DNA of 64,000 nt from contig JANXYJ010000137.1 of the NCBI GenBank assembly GCA_025350105.1, forward strand, positions 21,746-85,745, written 5' to 3'. Positions 7,453-15,104 of the stretch are shown piece by piece. The first letter of the stretch is position 1; each line of letters begins with the position of its first letter. The notes under the pieces are model-generated. The model was not told where the DNA came from, made no database searches, and saw only the letters and a list, made by a program, of their open reading frames with translations. The position numbers were made by a program, and so were the translations under genes. Origin of the DNA: Terriglobia bacterium. Its GTDB lineage: Bacteria; Acidobacteriota; Terriglobia; Bryobacterales; Bryobacteraceae.

Positions 7453-9266
7453 GCCAGTTGTTGCGGCTGCTGCGCTATTCGCGTCCGTATATGCCGCACG
7501 TGGTGCTATCGGTGTTCCTGATGGCGTGCGTGGGTGCAGCGCAGGCGCTGACGGCTTTACTGATTGGGCCGGTGTTCGATCGGGTGCTGAATCCGAAAGC
7601 AACGGAAGCGCCGGTGCTGCTCTTCACACTTCCCCTCTTCCGGCATCGCGTTTTTTTGAACGACCTGATGCCGGCCGGGATTCACAATGTGTGGACCATG
7701 GTGGCGGTGGCGATTCTGGCGGTGTTTCTGGTGAAAGGCGTTTTCGATTATGCAGCCAATTATCTGATCAACTATGTTGGATTATCGGCCGTAACAGATT
7801 TCCGGCAAACTGTCTTTGATCGTGTCGTGCATCAGGACGCACATTTCTTTGAGGCCAACTCCACCGCGCGCGTGATGTCGTCCATCATGAACGATCTGGA
7901 AAAAATCCAAGTTGCGCTATCGCACATTCTGGCGGATTGGCTGCGGCAAAGTTTTACGGCGCTGGGTCTGCTGGCGGTAGTGCTGCAAACGGATTTCAGG
8001 CTGGGTTTTTTCAGTTTGACGGTTTTGCCGTTTGTGTTGGTGCCGACGATCCGGCTGGGCCGCAGAATCCGGCGGACCACGAGGAGCGCGCAAGATAATG
8101 CCGCCGAGCTGAATCAGGTTTTGCAAGAGACGCTGAGCGGACATCAAGTCGTAAAAAGTTTTGGCGCTGAGGAGGTGGAATCGAATCGCTTTCGCGACCG
8201 CGCTGAAAAGCTGCGCGACAGCAACTTGCGCTACGTAGCCCAGCAATCGATTTCCAGCCCGTTGATTGAGTTTTTTGGCGCAGTGACAATCGTGGGACTA
8301 CTGACCTATGCGCGGACGCAGATCAAAGCGGGAGCAATGTCGACCGGCGAGTTCACCAGTTTTGTGATCGCGCTGCTGATGCTGTATGAACCGGTAAAGC
8401 GGCTGACGGGCATTCACAATATTTTTCAGCAGGCGTTAGGCGCGTCGCAAAAAGTTTTCGAATATCTAGACCGGGATCAACAGGTGAAGGAACGCCCGGG
8501 GGCGGTGAAGCTGGCGCGATTCGAAAAAGCGATTGTGTTCGAGCATGTCAGCTTTCATTACCCAAGCGCACCGAATGGATTTGGCTTTGACGGGATTCAA
8601 CTGGAAGTTAAGGCTGGGCAGGTGGTGGCACTGGTGGGATCAAGCGGCGCGGGAAAAACGACGCTGGCCAACTTAGTCCCACGCTTTTACGATGTGACCA
8701 GCGGTGCCATTCGCATTGATGGCCGCGACGTTCGGGATTTGCGTTTGGCTTCTTTGCGCGACAAAATCAGCACCGTGGCGCAGGATACGTTTTTGTTCAA
8801 CGATACGGTGGCGGCCAACATTGGCTACGGGTTGCGCCACGCGACGCAAGAACAAATTCAGGAAGCGGCGCGCAACGCACTGGCGGAAGAGTTCATCGAA
8901 AAGCTGCCGCAAGGATACCAGACGATTATTGGCGAACGCGGCGCAAAGCTTTCCGGTGGGCAACGGCAACGCCTGGCGATTGCGCGGGCATTGTTGAAAA
9001 ATGCCCCGATCCTGATTCTGGACGAAGCGACCTCGCATTTGGATACGGAGTCCGAACGGCTGGTGCAAGTGGCGCTGGGGAATCTAATGGAACATCGTAC
9101 GGTGATTGTGATTGCACACCGGCTTTCCACGGTGCGGAGAGCGGACAAGATCGTGGTGCTGGATCAGGGCCGGATCGCCGAAACCGGAACCCATGAAGAA
9201 TTGATGAGCCGCGGCGGCATTTATCAACGCTTGCACGACATGCAGTTTTTGGAAGCGGATGCGTGA
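7449..9266 (+). CDS. msbA: MsbA-like lipid ABC exporter (TM domain fused to ATPase)
   Basis: 605 residues from ATG 7449, whose ATGA overlaps the stop of the GT9 gene. The N-terminal half is a six-helix exporter domain (helices near residues 16-36, 80-100, 155-195, 270-310). The ATPase has Walker A GSSGAGKTT at about 396, signature LSGGQRQR at about 500, Walker B ILILDEAT at about 520 and the H-loop IAHRLST. Size and order match MsbA half-transporters, which flip lipid A-core across the inner membrane as homodimers. The location behind a GT9 gene supports lipid A export, although multidrug half-transporters share this architecture. Confidence 0.85.
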   Translation: MSQLLRLLRYSRPYMPHVVLSVFLMACVGAAQALTALLIGPVFDRVLNPKATEAPVLLFTLPLFRHRVFLNDLMPAGIHNVWTMVAVAILAVFLVKGVFDYAANYLINYVGLSAVTDFRQTVFDRVVHQDAHFFEANSTARVMSSIMNDLEKIQVALSHILADWLRQSFTALGLLAVVLQTDFRLGFFSLTVLPFVLVPTIRLGRRIRRTTRSAQDNAAELNQVLQETLSGHQVVKSFGAEEVESNRFRDRAEKLRDSNLRYVAQQSISSPLIEFFGAVTIVGLLTYARTQIKAGAMSTGEFTSFVIALLMLYEPVKRLTGIHNIFQQALGASQKVFEYLDRDQQVKERPGAVKLARFEKAIVFEHVSFHYPSAPNGFGFDGIQLEVKAGQVVALVGSSGAGKTTLANLVPRFYDVTSGAIRIDGRDVRDLRLASLRDKISTVAQDTFLFNDTVAANIGYGLRHATQEQIQEAARNALAEEFIEKLPQGYQTIIGERGAKLSGGQRQRLAIARALLKNAPILILDEATSHLDTESERLVQVALGNLMEHRTVIVIAHRLSTVRRADKIVVLDQGRIAETGTHEELMSRGGIYQRLHDMQFLEADA

Positions 9267-9276
9267 GCTACGATTT

Positions 9277-9308
9277 GAGCAAACGGTGCCGTGAGTAAAC
9301 GGCGGCGT
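9277..9308 (+). repeat. Imperfect 16-bp tandem repeat
   Basis: Two adjacent 16-base units, GAGCAAACGGTGCCGT (9277-9292) and GAGTAAACGGCGGCGT (9293-9308), differ at three positions. They lie just after the exporter stop codon, in the 92-base spacer before yicC. No terminator is apparent here. Confidence 0.5.
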
Positions 9309-9358
9309 GAAATCATCCATAATAAATAAATGTCAGCCCAGCCACGGAGCCGAGCCCG

Positions 9359-10261
9359 TTGAAAAGTCCGCTGCGGAGCATGACCGGTTTTGCCCGCGCG
9401 CGGCGCGCTTTCGCCGACGGGGAACTGGTGGTGAGTGTGAAGAGCGTGAATCACCGCGGACTGGATTTGGCGATCCAGTCGTCGTCCATGCTCGACGCAT
9501 TTGAAGGCGCCATCCGCACCATGGTGAAAGCGCAGGTTTCGCGCGGCCATGTGGAAGTACGCGTATCCATTCCTAAAAACGGTGCTGGCAGTGAAACATT
9601 TTCGTTGAATCGGGAGTTTTTGCACGCATACCTGCAGGCGTTTCGCGCGGAGGCGATGGCACACGACCTGGAGAACAAACCCGACCTGAACGCGGCGCTG
9701 CGGATACCGGGGATGATGATGGAGTCGGGCGAATCGAGCGCGCCAGAGGGAACCGAAGAAGCGTTACGCGAGGCCTTACAGCGGGCGCTGGAGGAGCTGA
9801 ACACCTTCCGGGCACGCGAAGGGGCGGAGATCGCCAAGGAACTTTTCACACACAATGCGCAGGTGGCGGCGGCGGCGCGGGAGATGGAACAACTGCGGCA
9901 GGGGACACAGGAAAGCTACCAGGCGCGGTTGACAGACCGGTTGAGGGAGATCGCCAAGGGGATTGCCATCGATCCACAAAGGTTGGCGCAGGAAGCAGCA
10001 ATTTTGGCCGATCGCAGCGATATTGGCGAAGAACTGGCGCGGCTGAGAATTCATTCCGGGCAATTGGATCAGATTCTGCAGGCTGGCGGTGAAGTGGGCA
10101 AGAAGCTGGATTTTCTGTTGCAGGAAATGAATCGCGAAACCAACACGATTCTTTCGAAGACCAACGGCGCGGGCGAGGCGGCGTTGCGGATCACCGAGTT
10201 GGGCCTGCGCGCCAAGGCAGCGATTGAGAAAGTCCGTGAACAGAGTTTGAACTTAGAATAA
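9359..10261 (+). CDS. yicC: YicC family endoribonuclease
   Basis: 300 residues. The N-terminus contains RSMTGFARA and SVNHRGLD, and the C-terminal DUF1732 region contains FLLQEMNRETNTI LSK-type sequence, both hallmarks of the YicC/YloC family. E. coli YicC is an endoribonuclease implicated in small-RNA turnover. The start is TTG 9359 (MKSPLRSMTGFAR); ATG 9380 would remove the conserved RS before MTGFAR. The stop TAA shares its last base with the ATG of gmk (TAATG), so the two are coupled. This yicC-gmk-rpoZ-coaBC order is widely conserved in bacteria, which supports the annotation strongly. Confidence 0.9.
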   Translation: MKSPLRSMTGFARARRAFADGELVVSVKSVNHRGLDLAIQSSSMLDAFEGAIRTMVKAQVSRGHVEVRVSIPKNGAGSETFSLNREFLHAYLQAFRAEAMAHDLENKPDLNAALRIPGMMMESGESSAPEGTEEALREALQRALEELNTFRAREGAEIAKELFTHNAQVAAAAREMEQLRQGTQESYQARLTDRLREIAKGIAIDPQRLAQEAAILADRSDIGEELARLRIHSGQLDQILQAGGEVGKKLDFLLQEMNRETNTILSKTNGAGEAALRITELGLRAKAAIEKVREQSLNLE

Positions 10262-10884
10262 TGACCACGGTCTTCATTATTTCCGCGCCGTCGGGCAGCG
10301 GCAAATCGACGCTGGTGGAGCAATTAATGCGGCAGGTGCCGCGGCTGCGTTTTTCGGTTTCCTACACCACGCGGCAGCCACGCGGGAAAGAAGCTGACGG
10401 GGTGGACTACTTCTTCGTGTCACGCGAGGAATTTGAAGCCCGTATTGTAAAAGACGAATTTTTGGAATACGCCGAGGTTTTCGGCAACTATTACGGCACG
10501 CACGTGAGCGACCTGGACCGCGCGGGGAGGGAGGGCGTGGACCTGGTGCTCGACATCGATGTGCAAGGTGCGCGACAATTAAGACAGAAGTTGAAGACCC
10601 GCATTCCGGGGCCGGTGTCGATTTTTATTTTGGCGCCCAGCCGGCAAATTTTAGAGGAGCGCCTGCGGGCGCGCAACCAGGATTCCGAACCGGTGATCCA
10701 ACGGCGCTTAAACGAAGCGGCGGAGGAAATTAGAAACTATCCGGAATACGACTACGTGCTGGTGAACCGCGAAGTGGCGGCGTCGGTGGATACGTTGGTT
10801 TCCATCGTGAAAGCAACCCGAAACCGGCGGGACCGGATGGACGCAGAAGTTCGACGGATATTGGAGACTTTTGGCAATGGCTGA
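10261..10884 (+). CDS. gmk: Guanylate kinase
   Basis: 207 residues, the usual length. It phosphorylates GMP or dGMP to the diphosphate using ATP. The P-loop APSGSGKST is at residues 9-17, followed by the GMP-binding segment SYTTRQPRGKE and VDYFFVS, and by EYAEVFGNYYGT; RRLNEAAEEI matches the lid region. The ATG overlaps the yicC stop by one base, and the 3' end overlaps rpoZ by eight bases, so the three genes form a tightly coupled set. Confidence 0.97.
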   Translation: MTTVFIISAPSGSGKSTLVEQLMRQVPRLRFSVSYTTRQPRGKEADGVDYFFVSREEFEARIVKDEFLEYAEVFGNYYGTHVSDLDRAGREGVDLVLDIDVQGARQLRQKLKTRIPGPVSIFILAPSRQILEERLRARNQDSEPVIQRRLNEAAEEIRNYPEYDYVLVNREVAASVDTLVSIVKATRNRRDRMDAEVRRILETFGNG

Positions 10885-11143
10885 TAATTTGAGACCAGGT
10901 TCGCACAACACGATTCCGGACGATCCGGAAGGCAGCGCGTATCGTTTTATCATCGTAGCGGCGAAGCGCGCGCGCCAGTTGCAGAACGGGGCCCGCAGCC
11001 TGCTGCCCACCACCAACAAGAAGCCTACGGTGGCGGCGATGGAAGAAGTGCGCCGGGGTTTGGTGCAGTACGAAGATTCAATTTTCCTGCAGGCGCAGAT
11101 TGACCGCGCCGCGCGCGCCGAAGCCTTAGCCAACGAAAAGTAG
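10877..11143 (+). CDS. rpoZ: RNA polymerase omega subunit
   Basis: 88 residues from ATG 10877 (a TTG two codons earlier is possible). It contains SAYRFIIVAAKRARQLQNGA, the conserved omega segment that clamps the beta-prime C-terminus, and a C-terminal helix with EEVRRGLVQYE. It overlaps the end of gmk by eight bases. Position between gmk and coaBC is the classical one for rpoZ. It assists RNA polymerase assembly and, in many bacteria, ppGpp response. Confidence 0.93.
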   Translation: MADNLRPGSHNTIPDDPEGSAYRFIIVAAKRARQLQNGARSLLPTTNKKPTVAAMEEVRRGLVQYEDSIFLQAQIDRAARAEALANEK

Positions 11144-11179
11144 GCGCTACTCCTCTCACGGAAGCTACGGGAGACGGTT

Positions 11180-12448
11180 TTGTCCACCAAGAACATTGCG
11201 CTCGGGGTAGGCGGCGGCATCGCTGCCTACAAATCCGCTGAGTTGGCACGCGCATTGATGGAGCGCGACTGCACGGTGGACGTGGTGATGACTCGCGCGG
11301 CGGAGGAGTTTATACGGCCGCTAACCTTCGCGGGGCTTACCGGGCGGAAGGTGCATTCGCATTTGTTCGCTACCTCCGGTAGCGAGGATACACTTAACTC
11401 CGCGATCGATCATATCCGCATTGGACAGGAAGCTGCGGCCTTGGTGATTGCCCCGGCCACTGCGGATCTCCTCGCAAAACTGGCCCATGGCCTGGCGGAC
11501 GATCTACTCACCACCATGTATTTGGCGTTTACCGGCCCGGTGATTCTGGCACCGGCGATGAACACCAACATGTGGAATCATCCCGCGACCCAAACCAATC
11601 TGAAGACGTTGCGCGCACGGGGTCATGTCATCGTCGAACCCGATGACGGGTTGCTGGCGTGCGGCGTAGTGGGACCCGGGCGATTGGCGGAGCCGGTGCG
11701 GATTGCGGATCTGGTGATGCGGGCGCTGGAACATCAGCAACCTGATCTGGCCCATCTTCTTCACGGCGAGACGATTCTGATCACGGCCGGGCCGACGCAA
11801 GAACCGATTGATGGCGTTCGATTCATCAGCAACCGGTCCAGCGGTAAGATGGGTTACGCGTTGGCGGAGGAAGCGGTGGCGCGGGGTGCGAAAGTTGTGT
11901 TGGTTTCGGGGCCGGTGCATTTGAGGCCGCCTCGCGGCGTGACGCTGGTGCCGGTGCGCACGGCGGCGGAGATGCGGCAGGCGGTGATGGAACAGTTGAG
12001 CGAGGCGACCATCATCATTAAAGCGGCGGCAGTGGCGGATTATTATGTGCCAGATGCGCCTTCGCAAAAACGGAAGAAAACGAGCGAACCGTTAACGCTG
12101 GCTCTTGCGCCGACCATCGATATTCTGGCGGAGCTGGGAACGAAAAAAGGCGGGCGGCTGTTGATTGGCTTCGCTGCTGAAACGGCAAATTTGATAGACG
12201 AAGCGCGGCGCAAGCTGATTGCTAAGAATTGCGACATGGTGGTGGCAAATGCAGTGGTGGGCCCCAACGGCGAGAAACCCGGCATAGGATTTGAGGCCGA
12301 CGACAACGAAGTTGTGTTGGTGAAACGCGATGAAGCCATTCCGGTGAGCCGCGCGCCGAAGCGAAGGATTGCAGCGTGGATTCTGGATGAGGTTCGAAAC
12401 CTGCGTTTGGCGGCGCCGGTAACCGCACAGACTGCGCAGGGAATCTAA
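11180..12448 (+). CDS. coaBC: Bifunctional phosphopantothenoylcysteine decarboxylase/phosphopantothenate-cysteine ligase
   Basis: 422 residues. It makes 4'-phosphopantetheine for coenzyme A in two steps. The N-terminal flavoprotein (CoaC) has GVGGGIAAYKSAELAR and the catalytic-Cys motif LACGVVGPGRLAEP at about residue 158. The C-terminal CoaB domain has FISNRSSGKMGYALAEEA and KAAAVADYYV, then LIGFAAET. The start is TTG 11180, preceded by GGGAG about six bases upstream; no ATG is available at the N-terminus without losing the conserved opening. The stop TAA directly abuts the next start, TTG 12449. Confidence 0.95.
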   Translation: MSTKNIALGVGGGIAAYKSAELARALMERDCTVDVVMTRAAEEFIRPLTFAGLTGRKVHSHLFATSGSEDTLNSAIDHIRIGQEAAALVIAPATADLLAKLAHGLADDLLTTMYLAFTGPVILAPAMNTNMWNHPATQTNLKTLRARGHVIVEPDDGLLACGVVGPGRLAEPVRIADLVMRALEHQQPDLAHLLHGETILITAGPTQEPIDGVRFISNRSSGKMGYALAEEAVARGAKVVLVSGPVHLRPPRGVTLVPVRTAAEMRQAVMEQLSEATIIIKAAAVADYYVPDAPSQKRKKTSEPLTLALAPTIDILAELGTKKGGRLLIGFAAETANLIDEARRKLIAKNCDMVVANAVVGPNGEKPGIGFEADDNEVVLVKRDEAIPVSRAPKRRIAAWILDEVRNLRLAAPVTAQTAQGI

Positions 12449-13276
12449 TTGTATAAAATGACCCGCGAACAGATCCTCCGTGACTATCTCAACTACTATC
12501 AGGACCTGGGCGTGAAGACGGTGTACCGCCGCAAGCCTACGGTTAAAACAGAAGCCGCTGCAAAGTTGTTGCAGGAGCCGGTGGCAGAAAAGCCGGAGGT
12601 AGGTAGTGCAATCGTTGCGCCCGTGATCAAAGAGACTGTGCAAATAAAAGTGACGCCTGCGGCCGTCTCAACTTCAGTGATCCTGCCTTCGCTTGCGCCG
12701 GAAAACGAAACGTTGGCCCAAATCAGCAGCGATATTGGCGATTGCAAGCGCTGCCGTCTGTGCGAAGGCCGCAACAAGATCGTGTTCGGTTCTGGCAACG
12801 AAAGCGCTGGGTTGGTGTTTGTGGGTGAGGGGCCTGGCGCGGATGAGGATGCGCAGGGCCTGCCGTTTATCGGCCGTGCGGGTCAAATGCTGACGCAGAT
12901 GATCGAGAATACAGCGGAGAAGGAAGGTATTCCGATCAAACGTCCGGATGTTTACATCTGCAACGTGGTGAAGTGCCGGCCTCCGGAGAATCGTGCGCCG
13001 CAGCCGGATGAAATGGAAATTTGCGGACAGTTTCTATTTCGCCAGTTGATGGTGCTGAAGCCGAAAGCGATTTGCGCGATGGGTGCGACCGCCGCGAAAG
13101 CGATTTTGGCCACCAAAGAAGGCGTCACCAGACTGCGCGGCAACTGGCACAAGTGGCACGACATTCCGGTGATGGTGACTTATCATCCTTCGTACCTGCT
13201 GCGGCCGTACAACCAAAACGCCAAGCGCGAGGCGTGGGAAGACTTGAAAAGAGTTCTGCACTTTGTCTATGACTGA
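12449..13276 (+). CDS. Family 4 uracil-DNA glycosylase
   Basis: 275 residues. It removes uracil from DNA and belongs to the iron-sulphur family 4. Cys99 and Cys102 in CKRCRLCEGR, Cys176 in NVVKCRPPENR and Cys192 are at the cluster-ligand positions; GEGPGADEDAQGLPFIGRAG is the catalytic motif region and YHPSYLLR the C-terminal one. The first 90 residues are a variable Lys/Ala/Val-rich extension without recognisable domain, preceded by a conserved-looking MTREQILRDYLNYYQDLG helix. TTG 12449 is preferred over ATG 12458 because AGGGA at 12438-12442 is six bases from it. The 3' end overlaps tmk by eight bases. Confidence 0.92.
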   Translation: MYKMTREQILRDYLNYYQDLGVKTVYRRKPTVKTEAAAKLLQEPVAEKPEVGSAIVAPVIKETVQIKVTPAAVSTSVILPSLAPENETLAQISSDIGDCKRCRLCEGRNKIVFGSGNESAGLVFVGEGPGADEDAQGLPFIGRAGQMLTQMIENTAEKEGIPIKRPDVYICNVVKCRPPENRAPQPDEMEICGQFLFRQLMVLKPKAICAMGATAAKAILATKEGVTRLRGNWHKWHDIPVMVTYHPSYLLRPYNQNAKREAWEDLKRVLHFVYD

Positions 13277-13934
13277 TTCGCGCGCGCAGGGGCGCGGCCG
13301 CTTCGTCACCTTTGAAGGACCCGAGGGCAGCGGAAAATCCACACAACTGCGTTTGTTGGGCAAACGCTTGCGAGGCTTGAATCGGGGAGTGCTGGAGACG
13401 GCAGAGCCGGGCGGAACCGACATCGGAATGCAGATCCGGCGGGTGTTGCTGGATGCCAAGAATCACCAATTGCGGCCTACAGCGGAATTGCTGCTGATGT
13501 TCGCGGCACGCGCGCAGAACGTGGACGAAGCGATTTTGCCGGCGTTAGGAGCCGGAACCATTGTTTTGTGCGATCGCTTCACTGATTCCTCGCTGGTGTA
13601 TCAGGGCGAAGGGCGAGGGCTGGGCGCGGAAGTGGTTTACGAGGTGGACCGTATTGCCTGCCGTGGCCTGGTGCCGGACCTGACGATTCTAGTGGATATT
13701 GACGTAGAAACCGGGCTGGCACGGGCGCACAAGCGCAATCAACGAACACAAGATGTGGAAACGCGCATGGATGAGCAGGAACTGGCGTTTCACCGCACGG
13801 TGCGCGCGGCGTATCAAAAGTTGGCGCAGGATGAACCGGCGCGGGTGCGTTTGATTGATGGGGGCAAGAACGAAACAGACGTGGCGGAAGATGTTTGGAA
13901 GGTAATTGAGCCACTGCTCAGGCGATCAGCTTAG
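13269..13934 (+). CDS. tmk: Thymidylate kinase
   Basis: 221 residues from ATG 13269, which lies within the end of the glycosylase gene. It phosphorylates dTMP to dTDP. The P-loop EGPEGSGKST is at about residues 16-25, the DR motif is in LCDRFTDSS, and RMDEQELAFH sits at the lid. TMK and UDG side by side both limit dUTP/uracil damage in DNA, a sensible pairing. The last 17 bases overlap the 3' end of the convergent chromate-transporter gene, so no separate terminator can lie between them. Confidence 0.95.
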   Translation: MTDSRAQGRGRFVTFEGPEGSGKSTQLRLLGKRLRGLNRGVLETAEPGGTDIGMQIRRVLLDAKNHQLRPTAELLLMFAARAQNVDEAILPALGAGTIVLCDRFTDSSLVYQGEGRGLGAEVVYEVDRIACRGLVPDLTILVDIDVETGLARAHKRNQRTQDVETRMDEQELAFHRTVRAAYQKLAQDEPARVRLIDGGKNETDVAEDVWKVIEPLLRRSA

Positions 13935-14448
13935 CTGCAAGACCTAGCCCTGCTGCTCCCAGGATGACCCACCAGGAAGCAACGCTTGAGAAGGTCAGCA
14001 CAACGAACGTAACGATCATGATGACGGCAGCCAGCGCGCTGCCGGATGGATTGGCAAGCGCGTCATGAGCCAAAGGGATTGACGCGGCCATCAACAAACC
14101 AGCGCTGGCCAAGACGACGGCGCGAATGGCGCTACGGATGCGCGGAACGTTGGCGTAGCGGGCCGCGAATTTCATCAACGGAATGATGAGAAACGCGGGC
14201 GTGATGAGCGCTATCAAGCCCACAAATGCGCCGGGCAATCCGCCGACGAAATAGCCGACGCTCACGATATAGAGTCCGTTGGGACCGGGTCCGGTGCGGC
14301 CAGCCACTACGGCTGTGGAGAGCTGGCGGTCCGTCAACACCTGGTGCTTGACGACGAAGTCTTCGCGCACCATGGGGAGCGAAGCCATCCCACTGAACGA
14401 CGTAAAGACGGCTTTAGCAAGCAGCAAATAGAGCAAGAGAAGATTCAC
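13918..14448 (-). CDS. Chromate transporter, second half-size subunit
   Basis: 176 residues from GTG 14448, whose GTGA overlaps the stop of the first half. It is one CHR domain: AVFTSFSGMASLPMVREDFV, then GRTGPGPNGLYIVSVGYFVGG, and five to six hydrophobic helices. The longer upstream frame to 14628 is antisense-like noise and not part of the protein. Half-size CHR proteins encoded in pairs form the short-chain chromate (CHR) family, in which the two subunits take opposite membrane orientations. The 3' end overlaps that of tmk by 17 bases. Confidence 0.88.
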   Translation of the reverse strand: MNLLLLYLLLAKAVFTSFSGMASLPMVREDFVVKHQVLTDRQLSTAVVAGRTGPGPNGLYIVSVGYFVGGLPGAFVGLIALITPAFLIIPLMKFAARYANVPRIRSAIRAVVLASAGLLMAASIPLAHDALANPSGSALAAVIMIVTFVVLTFSSVASWWVILGAAGLGLAAKLIA

Positions 14449-15002
14449 TTCTTCCGCTCCGCGTCCGGCCAAAGTAAGCCGAGCAAGGCAGCCAGTCCGA
14501 CAATGGGGAGCGGCGTCAGGTGAAACGTGTAGAGCGCAAGAAACGCACCCAACACAATCGGCACGGCGCGGACAATCCCTTGGCTGCTGTGGATGTAGGG
14601 CTTCACCAGCAAAGCGATGCTGGACCACATCATGCCGACCACTGCGGCGATGGTACCGGCGATAGCGGCCAACACCAGCGGATTCGAGCGCCAGGTTTCA
14701 TAACCCTGGGTGATGAGGACAGCGAGAATAGCCGATGGCGCGGTTTCGCCCAAAGCCCCGGCCAGCGCGCCGGCGAAGCCCAGCATCTGGGCACCGGTAG
14801 CGGCGCAAAACGCGATGACGTTGGTGCCGGGCGTGATGCGCGCCAGCGAAAATGCCAGGCCGTAGTCCTCTGGAGTGAGCCATTTTTCGCGCTCCACGAA
14901 TTCGCGCTGCAGCGCGGCCATGGTGGGCAGCCCGCCGCCGAAGGTTGAGTTACCTACGCGGAAAAAAACCCAGGTGAGTTGGCGGAGGGTGGGCCGGGGC
15001 AT
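14445..15002 (-). CDS. Chromate transporter, first half-size subunit
   Basis: 185 residues. The CHR signature is near the N-terminus: FFRVGNSTFGGGLPTMAALQREFVE, followed by ARITPGTNVIAFCAATG and several transmembrane helices. It transports chromate (or perhaps sulphate-like oxyanions) together with the second subunit, to which it is linked by a four-base overlap. The start at 15002 lies 90 bases after the NtrX-type regulator stop on the same strand; that spacer contains a 32-base-period repeat (15029-15104). Whether the regulator influences it is unknown. Confidence 0.88.
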   Translation of the reverse strand: MPRPTLRQLTWVFFRVGNSTFGGGLPTMAALQREFVEREKWLTPEDYGLAFSLARITPGTNVIAFCAATGAQMLGFAGALAGALGETAPSAILAVLITQGYETWRSNPLVLAAIAGTIAAVVGMMWSSIALLVKPYIHSSQGIVRAVPIVLGAFLALYTFHLTPLPIVGLAALLGLLWPDAERKK

Positions 15003-15028
15003 CTGGGTTGATTCGTTCGTTTCCAGCT

Positions 15029-15104
15029 TATTCTTTCGCGTACTCGCTTTGCGCCGCTTCTATTCTTTCGCGACTTTCATCGGCGCCGCTTCTATTCTTT
15101 CGCG
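15029..15104 (-). repeat. 32-bp-period tandem repeat across the 3' end of the NtrX-type gene
   Basis: TATTCTTTCGCG occurs at 15029, 15061 and 15093, exactly 32 bases apart; the two upper units also share CCGCTTC, so 22 identical bases lie at 15051-15072 and 15083-15104. The unit at 15093 contains the last codons of the regulator. Read on the minus strand each copy gives Ala-Lys-Glu-stop, and because 32 is not a multiple of three, the three copies supply a stop in three different frames. Confidence 0.85.
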
